DNA from: Halalkalibacter alkaliphilus
GTDB lineage: Bacteria; Bacillota; Bacilli; Bacillales; Bacillaceae_D
NCBI RefSeq assembly: GCF_023555415.1
Contig: NZ_JAKRYL010000027.1
Location: 1 to 55,636 of the forward strand
Direction: 5' to 3'
DNA length: 55,636 bases
Shown here one piece after another: positions 25,803 to 35,277 of the stretch; position 1 is the first letter of the stretch, and the number at the start of each line of letters is the position of its first letter. The notes beneath the pieces were generated by a model. It had not been told where the DNA came from. It worked only from the letters and a program-made list of their open reading frames with translations, and searched no databases. Made by a program: the position numbers and the translations under genes.

Positions 25803-25843
25803 AAAGAGGAAAACACCTAAAAACAGGCGTTTTCCTCTTTAAT
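25803..25843 (+). terminator. Terminator of yfhE
   Basis: AAAGAGGAAAACACCT pairs with AGGCGTTTTCCTCTTT (one mismatch and wobble) around AAAAAC, followed by AATTTTG. Confidence 0.75.
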
Positions 25844-26035
25844 TTTGTTTCTTCCAACTTTTTTACACCTCTTTAAACCCTTATAAAACAAGGGTTTCCC
25901 TCATCAGATTTAGTCTGTCTTTTTCAATTAGTTAGAAAACTTAACCATTTAGTAGCAATTTCAGCAATGACTGTTCCCACATACCTTAATCCCATTTAAT
26001 CGTGTCTCACGCTCATTAATCCCACTTAAGCTAAG

Positions 26036-26064
26036 TTGCGTCGTTTCAAGACTGCCCTTATGAT
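26036..26064 (+). promoter_or_regulatory. Candidate sigma-A promoter of the ect operon
   Basis: TTGCGT (26036-26041) and TATGAT (26059-26064) are separated by 17 bp. The -10 matches 5 of 6 and the -35 only its first half, which would suit an osmotically regulated promoter. The 5' leader would be about 45 nt. Confidence 0.5.
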
Positions 26065-26116
26065 TAATGAGTAAACAAAATTTGGATACAAGGGGGATAC
26101 CAATATTAAAAGTCAA

Positions 26117-26626
26117 ATGGCTCCTGCTCCTATAAAAACAGGATCGGTTCAATTTCTGAAGCCTTCTGTTGAAGACGGAGCAGCGATGTGGGAATTAGTT
26201 AATGAGTCAACACTCGATCAAAACTCTGCTTATAAATACATTATGATGTGTGAATTCTTTGCAGAAACGTGTGTTGTCGCGAAAGAAAACGATCAGGTCG
26301 TTGGATTCGTCACTGCTTTTATTCCTCCAGAACGACAAGATGTTGTGTTTGTTTGGCAGATTGGTGTTCATTCTTCTCAAAGAGGAAAAGGCTTGGCTTC
26401 AAAATTACTACATGAATTAGTACAACGAGAAGGTTGTAGTGAAGTAAATTATGTTGAAGCAACCGTTACACCGTCAAATGAAGCATCACAGGCGTTATTC
26501 CGCCGCTTAGCTCGTAGTTTTGAAACCATATGTGAAGTAAGTGATTGTTTTGCAGAAGATTTATTCCCTGAAGATGGGCATGAAGAAGAACTTACTTTCC
26601 GTGTTGGTCCGATAAAAACTAAGTAA
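26117..26626 (+). CDS. ectA: EctA, diaminobutyrate acetyltransferase
   Basis: A GNAT enzyme that N-acetylates L-2,4-diaminobutyrate, the second step of ectoine synthesis. At 169 residues it shows FLKPSVEDGAAMWELV, LDQNSAYKYIMMCEFFAETCVVA and the acetyl-CoA motif VWQIGVHSSQRGKGLASKLL (about residues 83-102). ATG 26117 is not well served: the clear site AGGGGG ends 20 nt upstream. An in-frame ATT at 26105 has ideal spacing and might be a rare non-ATG start. First gene of ectABC. Confidence 0.95.
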   Translation: MAPAPIKTGSVQFLKPSVEDGAAMWELVNESTLDQNSAYKYIMMCEFFAETCVVAKENDQVVGFVTAFIPPERQDVVFVWQIGVHSSQRGKGLASKLLHELVQREGCSEVNYVEATVTPSNEASQALFRRLARSFETICEVSDCFAEDLFPEDGHEEELTFRVGPIKTK

Positions 26627-26702
26627 CAACTTATAAGCTAGGTTAGATGAAATAACAAAAATACATTACCCAGTATAGGTATTATTAGGAGGAAAAAAGA
26701 CG

Positions 26703-27986
26703 ATGAGTCAAACAGATATGACGATTTTTGAAAAGCTTGAATCTGAGGTACGTAGTTACTGCCGTAGTTTCCCAACTGTCTTTACGAAAGCAAAAGGCTA
26801 TAAAATGTGGGACGAAAAAGGAACAGAATACATCGATTTCTTTTCAGGTGCAGGTGCATTGAATTACGGTCATAATGATCCAACGATGAAGGCAAAGTTA
26901 GTCGATTATATCTTAAGTGATGGCATCACACATTCGCTTGATATGGCGACAGCTCCAAAAGCTGAATTTCTAACAACTTTTAATGACGTAATATTAAAAC
27001 CTAGAAATCTCGATTATAAAGTAATGTTCCCTGGACCTACAGGAACAAATACTGTTGAAAGTGCATTAAAATTAGCACGTAAGGTCACAGGACGTACAGA
27101 TATTATTAGCTTTACAAATGGCTTCCATGGTATGACAATTGGTGCCCTTTCAGTTACAGGTAATGCGTTCAAACGTAAAGGTGCTGGAATCCCATTACAA
27201 AATGTCGTGACAATGCCTTATGATAGCTTTGTTAATGACAACCTCGACACTCTGGAGTATCTCGAGCGTTTCCTAGAGGATGGAGGTAGCGGAGTTGAAA
27301 TCCCTGCTGCAATGATCCTCGAGACAGTCCAAGGTGAAGGCGGTATTAATGCTGCAAGCTTCGAGTGGTTACAACGTGTAGAACAAATTTGTAAGCGTTG
27401 GGGCATACTGCTTATCGTTGACGATGTTCAAGCAGGTGTTGGTCGTACTGGAACATTCTTTAGTTTTGAAAAAGCAGGTATCAAACCAGATATCGTTTGT
27501 ATGTCTAAATCAATTGGTGGATACGGCTTGCCATTAGCTATTACCTTAATCCGTCCAGACTTAGACATTTGGGCTCCTGGTGAGCATAATGGTACATTCC
27601 GTGGAAACAACCACGCATTTGTTACAGCTACTGCCGCTCTTTCCTATTGGAAGGATGAGAACTTCGAAAAGGATATTCAAGAGAAATCAGAACGTATTTT
27701 CAAATTCCTAGAGAGAATTGTTGCTGACTATCCTGAGTTAAAAGGAGAAGCTAAAGGTCGTGGTTACATGGTTGGAATCTCCTCAGAAGTTGAGGGGTTA
27801 TCTGGTCAAATTGCTGCAGAAGCGTTTGATCGTGGCTTAATTATGGAAACATCTGGACCAAAGGATGAAGTATTTAAGCTCTTCCCGCCACTAATTATCG
27901 ACGATGAAGGCTTAGAAAAAGGATTCAAAATCATTGAAGACAGTGTGAAGGCTGTCCTAGGATCGAAAGAACTAGTAACATCGTAA
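26703..27986 (+). CDS. ectB: EctB, diaminobutyrate-2-oxoglutarate transaminase
   Basis: A 427-residue class III PLP aminotransferase that makes L-2,4-diaminobutyrate from aspartate-semialdehyde with glutamate, the first ectoine step. Visible are [37 protein letters not shown] (PLP phosphate), [35 protein letters not shown] and the PLP lysine in [31 protein letters not shown] precedes ATG. It lies 76 bp after ectA on the same strand. Confidence 0.97.
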   Translation: MSQTDMTIFEKLESEVRSYCRSFPTVFTKAKGYKMWDEKGTEYIDFFSGAGALNYGHNDPTMKAKLVDYILSDGITHSLDMATAPKAEFLTTFNDVILKPRNLDYKVMFPGPTGTNTVESALKLARKVTGRTDIISFTNGFHGMTIGALSVTGNAFKRKGAGIPLQNVVTMPYDSFVNDNLDTLEYLERFLEDGGSGVEIPAAMILETVQGEGGINAASFEWLQRVEQICKRWGILLIVDDVQAGVGRTGTFFSFEKAGIKPDIVCMSKSIGGYGLPLAITLIRPDLDIWAPGEHNGTFRGNNHAFVTATAALSYWKDENFEKDIQEKSERIFKFLERIVADYPELKGEAKGRGYMVGISSEVEGLSGQIAAEAFDRGLIMETSGPKDEVFKLFPPLIIDDEGLEKGFKIIEDSVKAVLGSKELVTS

Positions 27987-27992
27987 AAAATA

Positions 27993-28025
27993 AAGAGAGT
28001 TTTCCCAAACTCCTCTCTTATCTTT
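27993..28025 (+). terminator. Terminator-like hairpin between ectB and ectC
   Basis: AAGAGAGTTT / AAACTC(C)TCTCTT form a stem with loop TCCC right after the ectB stop, followed by ATCTTT. Partial termination here would lower ectC relative to ectAB. Confidence 0.5.
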
Positions 28026-28054
28026 AAGGATGTTTTCTTAAACATTGTTGCTTT

Positions 28055-28186
28055 CTCGAAGTGAAATGGAGCGGAAGTCACTCGACTCCTGCGGGATGTA
28101 GAGGTAAGGGCGAGACCCCACAGGCGCAGCCGAGGAGGCTCGGCACCTCCCCGCGGAAAGCGAGTGACTGAAGCGCAATGGAACGA
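28055..28186. repeat. GC-rich dispersed palindromic repeat inside the ect cluster
   Basis: AGTCACTCG (28076-28084) and CGAGTGACT (28161-28169) are exact inverted arms. They extend with CCTGCGGG versus CCCGCGG inside and GCGGA/GCGC...AATGGAACG outside. A 6-bp GCCGAG/CTCGGC hairpin (28129-28144) lies within. Sequences with this CTCCTGCGGG...GCGGAAAGCGAGTG core are, from memory, abundant in intergenic regions of alkaliphilic Bacillus genomes. It encodes nothing. Confidence 0.7.
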
Positions 28187-28267
28187 ACATGTAAAGAACA
28201 CGCAACCCATAAAAACAACGAAGTATGCGAAACAGCCTACTTTATATAATACTTGGAGGTATACATC

Positions 28268-28660
28268 ATGAAAGTCGTAAAACTAAAAGACATTATAGGA
28301 ACTGATCAAGAAGTTGACGGAGGAAATTGGATTAGTCGCCGTCTTGTATTAAAAGATTCAGGCATGGGTTACTCAGTCCACGATACAATTATTAAAGCTG
28401 GTACAGAAACTCATATCTGGTACCAAAATCACCTTGAATCTGTATACTGCATCGAGGGTGAAGGTGAAGTAGAAACACTTGCAGATGGCAAAGTGTGGCC
28501 AATCAAAAAAGATGAAATTTATGTATTAGATAAACATGATGAGCACCTTCTTCGTGCAAGTGAAAAGGGAGATATGCGTATGGTTTGCGTATTTAACCCA
28601 CCTATTACAGGAAGAGAAGTGCATGATGAAAATGGTGTTTATCCTGTAGATGAGGATTAA
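28268..28660 (+). CDS. ectC: EctC, L-ectoine synthase
   Basis: A 130-residue cupin that cyclises N-gamma-acetyl-diaminobutyrate to ectoine. It shows [36 protein letters not shown], the cupin segment [15 protein letters not shown] (about residues 55-69), and [12 protein letters not shown] plus [22 protein letters not shown] 28268 has GGAGG eight bases upstream. A hydroxylase (ectD) is not present nearby, so the end product is probably ectoine. Confidence 0.97.
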   Translation: MKVVKLKDIIGTDQEVDGGNWISRRLVLKDSGMGYSVHDTIIKAGTETHIWYQNHLESVYCIEGEGEVETLADGKVWPIKKDEIYVLDKHDEHLLRASEKGDMRMVCVFNPPITGREVHDENGVYPVDED

Positions 28661-28664
28661 TCAT

Positions 28665-28704
28665 AGAAAGAAACCAGCTGATTCGTCAGCTGGTTTTCTT
28701 TCTA
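28665..28704 (+). terminator. Terminator of the ect genes
   Basis: AGAAAGAAACCAGCTGA / TCAGCTGGTTTTCTTTCT, a long stem with TTCG loop and a T-rich descending arm. Confidence 0.85.
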
Positions 28705-28854
28705 TTCAGACCATGAAACCCCCTCTTTTTTCAAATATGTCAAAATGGTGTCATACTTTTTAGTGGACTATAAAAAAAACTCTTCATGAAGGAGGAAATA
28801 GAACTAGTAAGAAAGAAGTAGTGAGATAAATAATGTAGAAAAAGAGGGAAAATT

Positions 28855-30129
28855 GTGAGTGAGATAATTTTTGACCTTCAAATTTTTTTGTTAAACCTCT
28901 CTTTTGTATTTCTTCTATTCTTTATTTACCACAAATATATTGAAGGGAAAATTAACAAATTCTCTAATGAAATATTAATTGGAATAATCTCAGCAGTATC
29001 AATTATTTTGTGTATGACATTTCCTCTTTCCATTAGTCCTGGTTTTTATTTTGACTTTAGACAAATTCCTTTTATTATTGGGATATTGTATGGCGGCCGT
29101 AAAGTCGGTGTTTCTTTATTAATCATCTTACTCTCTTATCGTTTCATATTAGATCACGGTCCAGGTTTTTATTCATCCCTTATTATTTACGTGGTAATGT
29201 TAATAGGATTGATCTTTGTTACTCCCCGCTTCCAAGCAGCAACGAAATTTAAAAATAAGCTAATTTTAGCCACCTTAGCAATGGCGACGAGTGTCGTTTT
29301 AATCTTAACTGTTATTCATTTCTTTAATATAAATCTAACGGGGAATGGTTGGATCTCATTAATTCTTTTTTATAGTACACAAGTCATAGCCATCGCTTTA
29401 TTTATTTTATTTATTGAACGAGCCAAAACCGAAAACCATATGTTAAGTGAATTAAAAGAACTAGAGAAGCTTAAAGTTGTTAGTGAAATGGCGGCAAGTA
29501 TTTCACACGAAGTTAGAAATCCCCTAACTGTAACTAAGGGATTTCTCCAACTTTTACAAGATAAAACAATTTCAGATGATAAAAAAGAATTTTATATTCG
29601 TCTATCTCTAAATGAGTTAGAACGAGCAGAAGTTATTATCTCTGATTACTTAACATTTGCAAAACCATCTCTTGAAAACGTTGAGCTTCTTGAGCTAAAT
29701 GAAGAGATAGACTATGTGATGAAAATCGTAACCCCTTATGCAACGATGCGAAATATAACCATTCATTTATTCAAAGCAGAGGCTATATTCGTTGCGGGAG
29801 AACGGCAAAAATTTCATCAATGTCTCATTAATATTATTAAAAATGGAATTGAAGCTATGCCTGGCAGTGGACAAGTGACAATTAACTTGCATCAATCAAA
29901 TGAACAAGCTGTCATTGATATACAAGATACGGGTATAGGAATGAGTAACGATCAAGTACGAAGATTAGGGACACCGTACTATTCAACAAAAACAACAGGA
30001 ACAGGTCTTGGGACGATGGTCGTGTATAGTATTATTAAAGCCATGCGTGGAGAAATAAAGGTAGAAAGTCAGCAAGGAATTGGTACACGCTTCACCATAA
30101 AACTGCCTATAGTAGATTGTAAAATGTAA
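28855..30129 (+). CDS. Membrane sensor histidine kinase, KinB-like
   Basis: A 424-residue kinase with an N-terminal block of six TM segments (about residues 5-190) resembling the 5TM-5TMR_LYT sensor (FRQIPFIIGILYGGRKVGVSLL). The H-box is ISHEVRNPLTVTKGFLQLL (about 216-234, phosphorylated His at about 218), then N-box IINIIKNGIEAM, G1 DIQDTGIGM, and G2 GTGLGTMVVYSII. The H-box is of the sporulation-kinase type (KinB/KinD), and no response regulator is adjacent, so entry into the Spo0 phosphorelay is plausible. Start GTG 28855 behind GAGGG. Confidence 0.85.
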   Translation: MSEIIFDLQIFLLNLSFVFLLFFIYHKYIEGKINKFSNEILIGIISAVSIILCMTFPLSISPGFYFDFRQIPFIIGILYGGRKVGVSLLIILLSYRFILDHGPGFYSSLIIYVVMLIGLIFVTPRFQAATKFKNKLILATLAMATSVVLILTVIHFFNINLTGNGWISLILFYSTQVIAIALFILFIERAKTENHMLSELKELEKLKVVSEMAASISHEVRNPLTVTKGFLQLLQDKTISDDKKEFYIRLSLNELERAEVIISDYLTFAKPSLENVELLELNEEIDYVMKIVTPYATMRNITIHLFKAEAIFVAGERQKFHQCLINIIKNGIEAMPGSGQVTINLHQSNEQAVIDIQDTGIGMSNDQVRRLGTPYYSTKTTGTGLGTMVVYSIIKAMRGEIKVESQQGIGTRFTIKLPIVDCKM

Positions 30130-30130
30130 A

Positions 30131-30198
30131 AAGCACTTGGGAATCGAAAAAATACTGAGGATGATAATTCTTTTCAGGATTTCGTTCCCTTGTGCTTC
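30131..30198. terminator. Bidirectional terminator between the kinase and the dehydrogenase
   Basis: AAGCACTTGGGAATCGAAA and TTTCGTTCCCTTGTGCTT form a long imperfect stem between convergent genes. Confidence 0.65.
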
Positions 30199-30209
30199 AT
30201 CTTTGAAAT

Positions 30210-31166
30210 TTATTTTACCTCATGTACTAACGGTTGTCCTTTGAGTCCATTAAGCAAGTTTTCACAAGCTAATCTAGCCATTTCGATCCTTGTTTCAATT
30301 GAAGCACTCCCAATATGAGGTAAAGCAGTAACATTTCTTAGTTTTAATAAAGGATGTTCAGAATCGATTGGTTCTTGATCAAATACATCTAATCCAGCTG
30401 CAAAAATCTCCCCAGACTGGAGAGCATGATACAACGCTTCCTCATCAACGTTGGTCCCTCTTGATGTATTAATAAACACAGCTGTCTGTTTCATTTTGAC
30501 AAACTCTGCTTTGCCAATCATTTTGTATGTATCTTTTGTCGAAGGAGCTAATAGAACAATATAATCTGCTTTTGTTAACAATTCTTCTAACTCACAGTAT
30601 GTAGCATTTAGCTCTTCCTCAGCTTCTTTATTGTGACTTCTATTGTGATATAGAATATCCATTTGGAATCCTTTTGCTCTTCTAGCAACACTTAAACCGA
30701 TTCTACCCATACCAATAATACCGATACTTTTCCTATAAATTCCTTGTCCTGTTAAGAAAAAAGGCCCCCAACTGTTCCATTCATTCTGCCTAATGACATC
30801 CATGCCTTCCACAATTCTTCGCCCAGCAGCCATTAAAAGCGCAAACGTTAAATCAGCGGTTGCTTCAGTTAGAACTCCTGGTGTATGACCAACCATGATC
30901 CCCCTATTTCTAGCTTCATTAATATCAATATTGTCATATCCGACTGCCATTGTACTAATTACTTTTAGTTTTGGTGCCCTTTCTAAAAGTTCATAGTCGA
31001 TTTGATCAGCCACATTTGTGAATAAGCCATCAGCATCCTTAATTTCCTCTAGGAGCTGTTTCCTTGGTATCGGTTCATTTTCTTTTCCCCACATTACTAC
31101 ATCAAAATTATCAACAAGTTCCTTTGTTACGTCATTGGGTAAATGACGGGTTATGACTACTTTCAT
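30210..31166 (-). CDS. D-2-hydroxyacid dehydrogenase (glyoxylate/hydroxypyruvate reductase type)
   Basis: A 318-residue NAD(P)-dependent dehydrogenase. It has the family substrate loop STMAVGYDNID, Rossmann GIIGMGRIGLSVARRAKGF (about residues 149-167), catalytic Arg in FINTSRGTNVDEEALYHAL, Glu in AAGLDVFDQEP, and His in ALPHIGSAS. HNRSHN after the second beta strand suggests NADPH preference. Likely reduces glyoxylate or hydroxypyruvate. AAAGGAG precedes ATG. Confidence 0.9.
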   Translation of the reverse strand: MKVVITRHLPNDVTKELVDNFDVVMWGKENEPIPRKQLLEEIKDADGLFTNVADQIDYELLERAPKLKVISTMAVGYDNIDINEARNRGIMVGHTPGVLTEATADLTFALLMAAGRRIVEGMDVIRQNEWNSWGPFFLTGQGIYRKSIGIIGMGRIGLSVARRAKGFQMDILYHNRSHNKEAEEELNATYCELEELLTKADYIVLLAPSTKDTYKMIGKAEFVKMKQTAVFINTSRGTNVDEEALYHALQSGEIFAAGLDVFDQEPIDSEHPLLKLRNVTALPHIGSASIETRIEMARLACENLLNGLKGQPLVHEVK

Positions 31167-31177
31167 CTAATTCTCCT

Positions 31178-31474
31178 TTAATGAATGAATAATTGTTGAA
31201 AAGATAAATCGTCCTTGTTTACTCCTAACGCCTCAAGAAATTCATATAACTCATGAAAAGAGTTCACTGGATATTGTGTTTGACAAATATTTGAAGTTAG
31301 GTTCATATTTTCTAGAAACGTCCTGTTGGCAGCCATTCCTTCTGTTAACTCAAGCAAAATTTCTAGTACTTCGTTGTCTTTTTCAAATGTTACATGTCCA
31401 TTGCTTTCATTAAAATAAACAATTAACGGAATTTGCGTATGTGGATGGACAAAATGAGCTTTATAAAGATTCAT
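31178..31474 (-). CDS. Uncharacterised 98-residue protein
   Basis: A soluble acidic protein (MNLYKAHFVHPHTQIPLIVY) ending DDLSFQQLFIH. AAGGAGGAGAAAC sits directly before ATG 31474. It ends 11 bp before the dehydrogenase start, so the two are likely co-transcribed. No recognised domain. Confidence 0.72.
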   Translation of the reverse strand: MNLYKAHFVHPHTQIPLIVYFNESNGHVTFEKDNEVLEILLELTEGMAANRTFLENMNLTSNICQTQYPVNSFHELYEFLEALGVNKDDLSFQQLFIH

Positions 31475-32023
31475 GTTTCTCCTCCTTCTCTTATTACTAA
31501 ACAATTATTACTTAACATTCGACAAATTCCTACGATAACCTCCTTAATTTGATAAACTAGAAAAGAAGATATAACTGGAAGCTCCAAATGCTTAGGCTGC
31601 CATTTCCAAACTCTTGCTTGAGGTCCTAACACAACTACTCTGTATAGCTTGGACAAACAACACAGGTTTAGAAAATCCTCCTCTACATCTTCTATTAGTT
31701 TGACTTATACGATCTCCATAACATTCCCGATTTAATAGTCAGCTCTTTACTAACACTATGCTAGATAGTAAATGTTAGTACATCTATAAAATAATAGCTT
31801 TAAAAAAGGTGACACCCCTTACACGTACTCAGGATTGTCACCTTCTCTATTAATTTAGGAAACCATAGTCCGTGAATAACCCGAGATAACGTAAGGTCTA
31901 ATGTTAGTTTCACACATTCCATTTGTTCTTCCTCATTTTTACTCCCTGTCCCTCTAAAAGAAAGTCATGATTTTCCTCTACCGTAAATAACCTGTAATAA
32001 CAACTAAAAAAGGAGGTAGACAC
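31475..32023. other. Gene-poor stretch with one minus-strand terminator-like hairpin
   Basis: I find no convincing long gene here. A hairpin GGTGACA (31808-31814) / TGTCACC (31836-31842) is followed on the minus strand by six T, so it would end a leftward transcript. A 40-codon minus-strand frame (31800-31922) ends in this hairpin; see findings. Confidence 0.5.
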
Positions 32024-32284
32024 ATGTCTCATGGTCCAACTCATCCCCCTAAAAGCCCTGGTTTGGCTGCTGTACTAAGCGCTCTTTGGTGTGGGCTTGG
32101 TCAAATCTATAACGGTCAAATTGGTAAAGGCATTGCGTTTATGATTATTCAATTTATTAACGCACTTTTAATGTTCATTATTATCGGTTTTATCACCTAT
32201 CCCATAATGTGGATTTGGGGAATGGTTGATGCTTACCGGCAAGCCGAACAAATGAATTTGAGATCTACGACAGTAGATGATTAA
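32024..32284 (+). CDS. TM2-domain small membrane protein
   Basis: An 86-residue protein. The segment KSPGLAAVLSALWCGLGQIYNGQIGKGIAFMII is a TM2 signature (first TM, then GQIYNGQ turn), followed by a second TM and IMWIWGMVDAYRQAEQMN, the usual DAY ending. AAGGAGG is 9 nt before ATG. Family function is unclear. Confidence 0.87.
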   Translation: MSHGPTHPPKSPGLAAVLSALWCGLGQIYNGQIGKGIAFMIIQFINALLMFIIIGFITYPIMWIWGMVDAYRQAEQMNLRSTTVDD

Positions 32285-32325
32285 CCCGTTTTAAGTAGGT
32301 GATTCAAAAGTCTGATTCGCTACTG

Positions 32326-32361
32326 GCCGTGATTAAGAAACCCTCTCTTATCACGGCTTTT
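32326..32361 (+). terminator. Terminator of the TM2 gene
   Basis: GCCGTGATTAAGA / TCTTATCACGGC with one bulge, followed by TTTTC. Confidence 0.7.
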
Positions 32362-32378
32362 CAAAAGATTTAGCAAGC

Positions 32379-33284
32379 TCATTGCTTAAGGTATTTCAAC
32401 ATAATATAGAATGTTTGGTTTCTTATCACAGCTTCTTCATTAAAAAGCTGATGACTCCCCTCATAAATTCGGACAATTTGACTATTTGGATACATGGACT
32501 TTACTTGTTTTTCTCCAAAGGCCACATCGACTGTCCGATCTAAACTCCCTTGGATCATTAAAAATGATATGTCGTCTTTTATCTCGAACGACTCTCCTTT
32601 TAACCAATCACCTAAGGCATGAAGCCAGCTTACTGGCAGCACCTTTTCTTGTAGGGGATCCATTTTTGTAAAAGCAAGATATTCCTCGTCACTGGAATTT
32701 TTAGAATACACTCTTTTTAATTTCTTGAGAAACGGTTTCGTTAAGAATAACCCTAACGTTGAAGTTCTCCAGAGATATGGGCGAAACAGTGGAGCAACTA
32801 AAACCATTTTTGAAAAATCAGCTTTCTTATTTTTGACTAAATGAAGCGCTATTGCCCCTCCTGTACTATGTGCGACCAGTAGTGGCGCTTCTCCATTTAA
32901 AAAAAAGAAATCATATAACGCTTTTGCCGTATTAAAATAGTCGTGGAAACTATTGATCGACATACGTTCCCCACTAGAAAGCCCGTGCCCTGGTAAATCA
33001 TAAACAATAACTTCATATTGATTCTCAACTAGCTTACGTATAGCCTTATTTAATGATGCGGCATGGTCTAGATACCCATGAATCAATAAGACCGTCTTAA
33101 CTGAATAATTAGGCTTGAATTGTTGAACAAATAGATCGTAACCTGCAAATGTTATGTATCCGTAAAGATGGTTGCAATCTTTCATTTGCAGATCATAGTA
33201 ACTTTTATATTGTTCTATTTGATTAGACTCCACTCCAAATGGCAGGCGTTCCGATCGCATCATTTCAAGCGTTCGTCTAATCAT
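32379..33284 (-). CDS. Alpha/beta hydrolase, monoacylglycerol-lipase type
   Basis: A 301-residue serine hydrolase of the Hydrolase_4 group: oxyanion [14 protein letters not shown] (about residues 69-82), [14 protein letters not shown], nucleophile elbow [14 protein letters not shown] (Ser at about 139), acidic residue near [11 protein letters not shown] and His in EGSHQLFNE. No signal peptide. Its ATG overlaps the stop of the rRNA methyltransferase by 4 bp, so the two are translationally coupled. Confidence 0.88.
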   Translation of the reverse strand: MIRRTLEMMRSERLPFGVESNQIEQYKSYYDLQMKDCNHLYGYITFAGYDLFVQQFKPNYSVKTVLLIHGYLDHAASLNKAIRKLVENQYEVIVYDLPGHGLSSGERMSINSFHDYFNTAKALYDFFFLNGEAPLLVAHSTGGAIALHLVKNKKADFSKMVLVAPLFRPYLWRTSTLGLFLTKPFLKKLKRVYSKNSSDEEYLAFTKMDPLQEKVLPVSWLHALGDWLKGESFEIKDDISFLMIQGSLDRTVDVAFGEKQVKSMYPNSQIVRIYEGSHQLFNEEAVIRNQTFYIMLKYLKQ

Positions 33285-34675
33285 TTTTCTCTCACTAACT
33301 CAGTTACACTTTCTACTTGCGCTGTCCATGGAAACATATCAATTGGTTGTATCGATTTGACTTTATATCCCTTTTTACATAAACGGTCAACATCCTTTGC
33401 TAATGTTGACGGATTACAGGATACATAAACCATCCTTTTCGGCTTTACTTCAATAATCGTTTGAAGCAGCTTATCATCACATCCAGTTCTTGGGGGGTCA
33501 ACGACGACCACATCAGGCTTCCATCCCTCCTTCTGCCAACGAGGAAGCAACGTTTCAGCCTTTCCTACTTCATAGCTTACATGCTGAAATCGATGATTTT
33601 TTGCATTAACCCTAGCATCTTCAATGGCAGCCTCGATTACATCCATTCCTCTCACCTCAGCAGCATCACTTGCCAGCCATAATCCAATTGTCCCCACACC
33701 ACAATAAGCGTCAACGACTCTCTCCTTTCCTGTTAAAGAAGCTGCGCGTTTGACTTCATTATAAAGTTTAACCGTCTGAATGGGGTTCAGTTGGAAAAAG
33801 GCACGTGCCGACAACGTAAAGGACAAATCTCCCAATTTCTCTTCAATAACTTCCTCTCCAGCTAAATGAACGGTTTTTCCACCAAAAATAATGGACGTTT
33901 TCTGACCGTTTATATTTTGAATAATAGAAGTTACTTCTGGTAGACGCTTTTGAATTTCTAACACAATGGCCTCTTTCCGAGGCAATTCTTCTTCCTTTGT
34001 AACTAGAACAACCTGAACTTGACCAGTTTCAAAGCCGACCCTAGTAACAATTGTCCGAATCACACCTTTATGCTTCCGCTCATTGTAAATAGATACATTT
34101 AAGTCTGCTAAAATTTGTTTTACAACGTCAGTCACTTTATTTGTCGCTTTATGTTGAACCTTACATTGAGTAAGATCGATTAATTTATGGGAATTCATTG
34201 CGTATAACCCTGCAATTACTTCTTCACCACGTTTTGCCACTTGCAGCTGACTCTTATTACGGTAATCCCATGGATCGTCCATCCCAATCGTTTCGTGAAT
34301 TACTATTTTATTCATATTCAGCTTCGTATGTCGGTCAAAAGCCTGTCTGACAATATCTCGTTTTTCACGGAGTGTAGCACTATAATTCATATGTTGTAAT
34401 TGACATCCGCCACATTGTTCGTATACTGGACAAGGTGGTTGAATCCGTTCTTTTGAACGCTTACGAATTTTGACCACTTTCGCTTCAGCAAATCTCGGAT
34501 TTACTTTTGTCACTTCTGCAACAACTTCTTCATTAGGAAGGGCTCCGGGAACAAACACAACTTGCTTTTTAAAATACCCTACCCCTTCCCCATTGATGCC
34601 AAGCCGTTTAATCGTTAGTGGAAATTGTTGGCCTTTTTTCATGTCAATTGACTTATGTATCGTTTTTTGGTTCAT
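33281..34675 (-). CDS. rlmD: RlmD/RlmCD-type 23S rRNA (uracil-C5)-methyltransferase
   Basis: A 464-residue SAM-dependent RNA methyltransferase. An N-terminal TRAM domain ([17 protein letters not shown]..., about residues 12-70) is followed by iron-sulfur cysteines [14 protein letters not shown], the SAM loop [16 protein letters not shown] (about 310-325), [12 protein letters not shown] and the catalytic Cys in [15 protein letters not shown]. It corresponds by position to B. subtilis yfjO, near pdaA and yfkAB, and is related to YefA (RlmCD). ATG 34675 is used since GGAG is 8 nt upstream. Confidence 0.88.
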   Translation of the reverse strand: MNQKTIHKSIDMKKGQQFPLTIKRLGINGEGVGYFKKQVVFVPGALPNEEVVAEVTKVNPRFAEAKVVKIRKRSKERIQPPCPVYEQCGGCQLQHMNYSATLREKRDIVRQAFDRHTKLNMNKIVIHETIGMDDPWDYRNKSQLQVAKRGEEVIAGLYAMNSHKLIDLTQCKVQHKATNKVTDVVKQILADLNVSIYNERKHKGVIRTIVTRVGFETGQVQVVLVTKEEELPRKEAIVLEIQKRLPEVTSIIQNINGQKTSIIFGGKTVHLAGEEVIEEKLGDLSFTLSARAFFQLNPIQTVKLYNEVKRAASLTGKERVVDAYCGVGTIGLWLASDAAEVRGMDVIEAAIEDARVNAKNHRFQHVSYEVGKAETLLPRWQKEGWKPDVVVVDPPRTGCDDKLLQTIIEVKPKRMVYVSCNPSTLAKDVDRLCKKGYKVKSIQPIDMFPWTAQVESVTELVREK

Positions 34676-34808
34676 TTCACTCACTCCGTTCTATCATAGC
34701 GTCCCCTATTATAGCATGTTCGAACATTTCTTCCTAAACTTACTAGACCGAAAATAGGTGTACATCTGCTAAAATAGACACAGAGATTTGAAAAGAGGAG
34801 AGATCATT

Positions 34809-35171
34809 TTGTCTATACCTACAGATGTAGCATCATTACAAATTATGGCCCACGTCTATAAACGTGAAAGTTTACAGTCTATTTTTAATAAGACCGTAGA
34901 AAGCCTTGTAGAACAAGTTCTTTACATTGACTGGGTCGGAATTTATATGTACGAAAACTTGGATCACAAATTGGTTGCAGCCTCTTCTTTTGAAGATGAT
35001 ATTAAATGGGAATGTAACGGAGAATTAAAATTCCCTATTACAAATTCAATGGAAGAAGAAATTGGAATGATGGTTGTTCGAAGTCGTCAACCAATTGCAT
35101 TTGATGTAACCGATGTAAGTACACTTGAAACAATTGCATCAGCAATTGGTCAGCAAAGTTTTGCTAATTAA
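34809..35171 (+). CDS. GAF-like sensor domain protein
   Basis: A 120-residue soluble protein (MSIPTDVASLQIMAHVYKRE) that looks like a single, short GAF domain: VEQVLYIDWVGIYMYENLDHKLVAASSFED and MMVVRSRQPIAFDVTDVSTLETIASAIGQQ. No output domain is attached. TTG 34809 is chosen because AGAGGAGAG is 7-8 nt upstream. Ligand unknown; divergent from rlmD. Confidence 0.72.
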   Translation: MSIPTDVASLQIMAHVYKRESLQSIFNKTVESLVEQVLYIDWVGIYMYENLDHKLVAASSFEDDIKWECNGELKFPITNSMEEEIGMMVVRSRQPIAFDVTDVSTLETIASAIGQQSFAN

Positions 35172-35177
35172 TTATTT

Positions 35178-35221
35178 AGATCAGTCCCTCATAGCATTAT
35201 GAGAGACTGATCTTTTTTTTT
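35178..35221 (+). terminator. Terminator of the GAF-like gene
   Basis: AGATCAGTCCCTCA / TGAGAGACTGATCT followed by nine T. Confidence 0.9.
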
Positions 35222-35277
35222 GTTTTTAGAATCCTCACCGTTACTTTCCACTTCAGCGCCCTATTAAAACGCTTAGC

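Noticed and set aside
31471-31656. Minus-strand 61-codon frame beginning MSKLYRVVVLGPQ
   Set aside because: No ribosome site, unusual composition, and it overlaps the well-supported start of the 98-residue gene.
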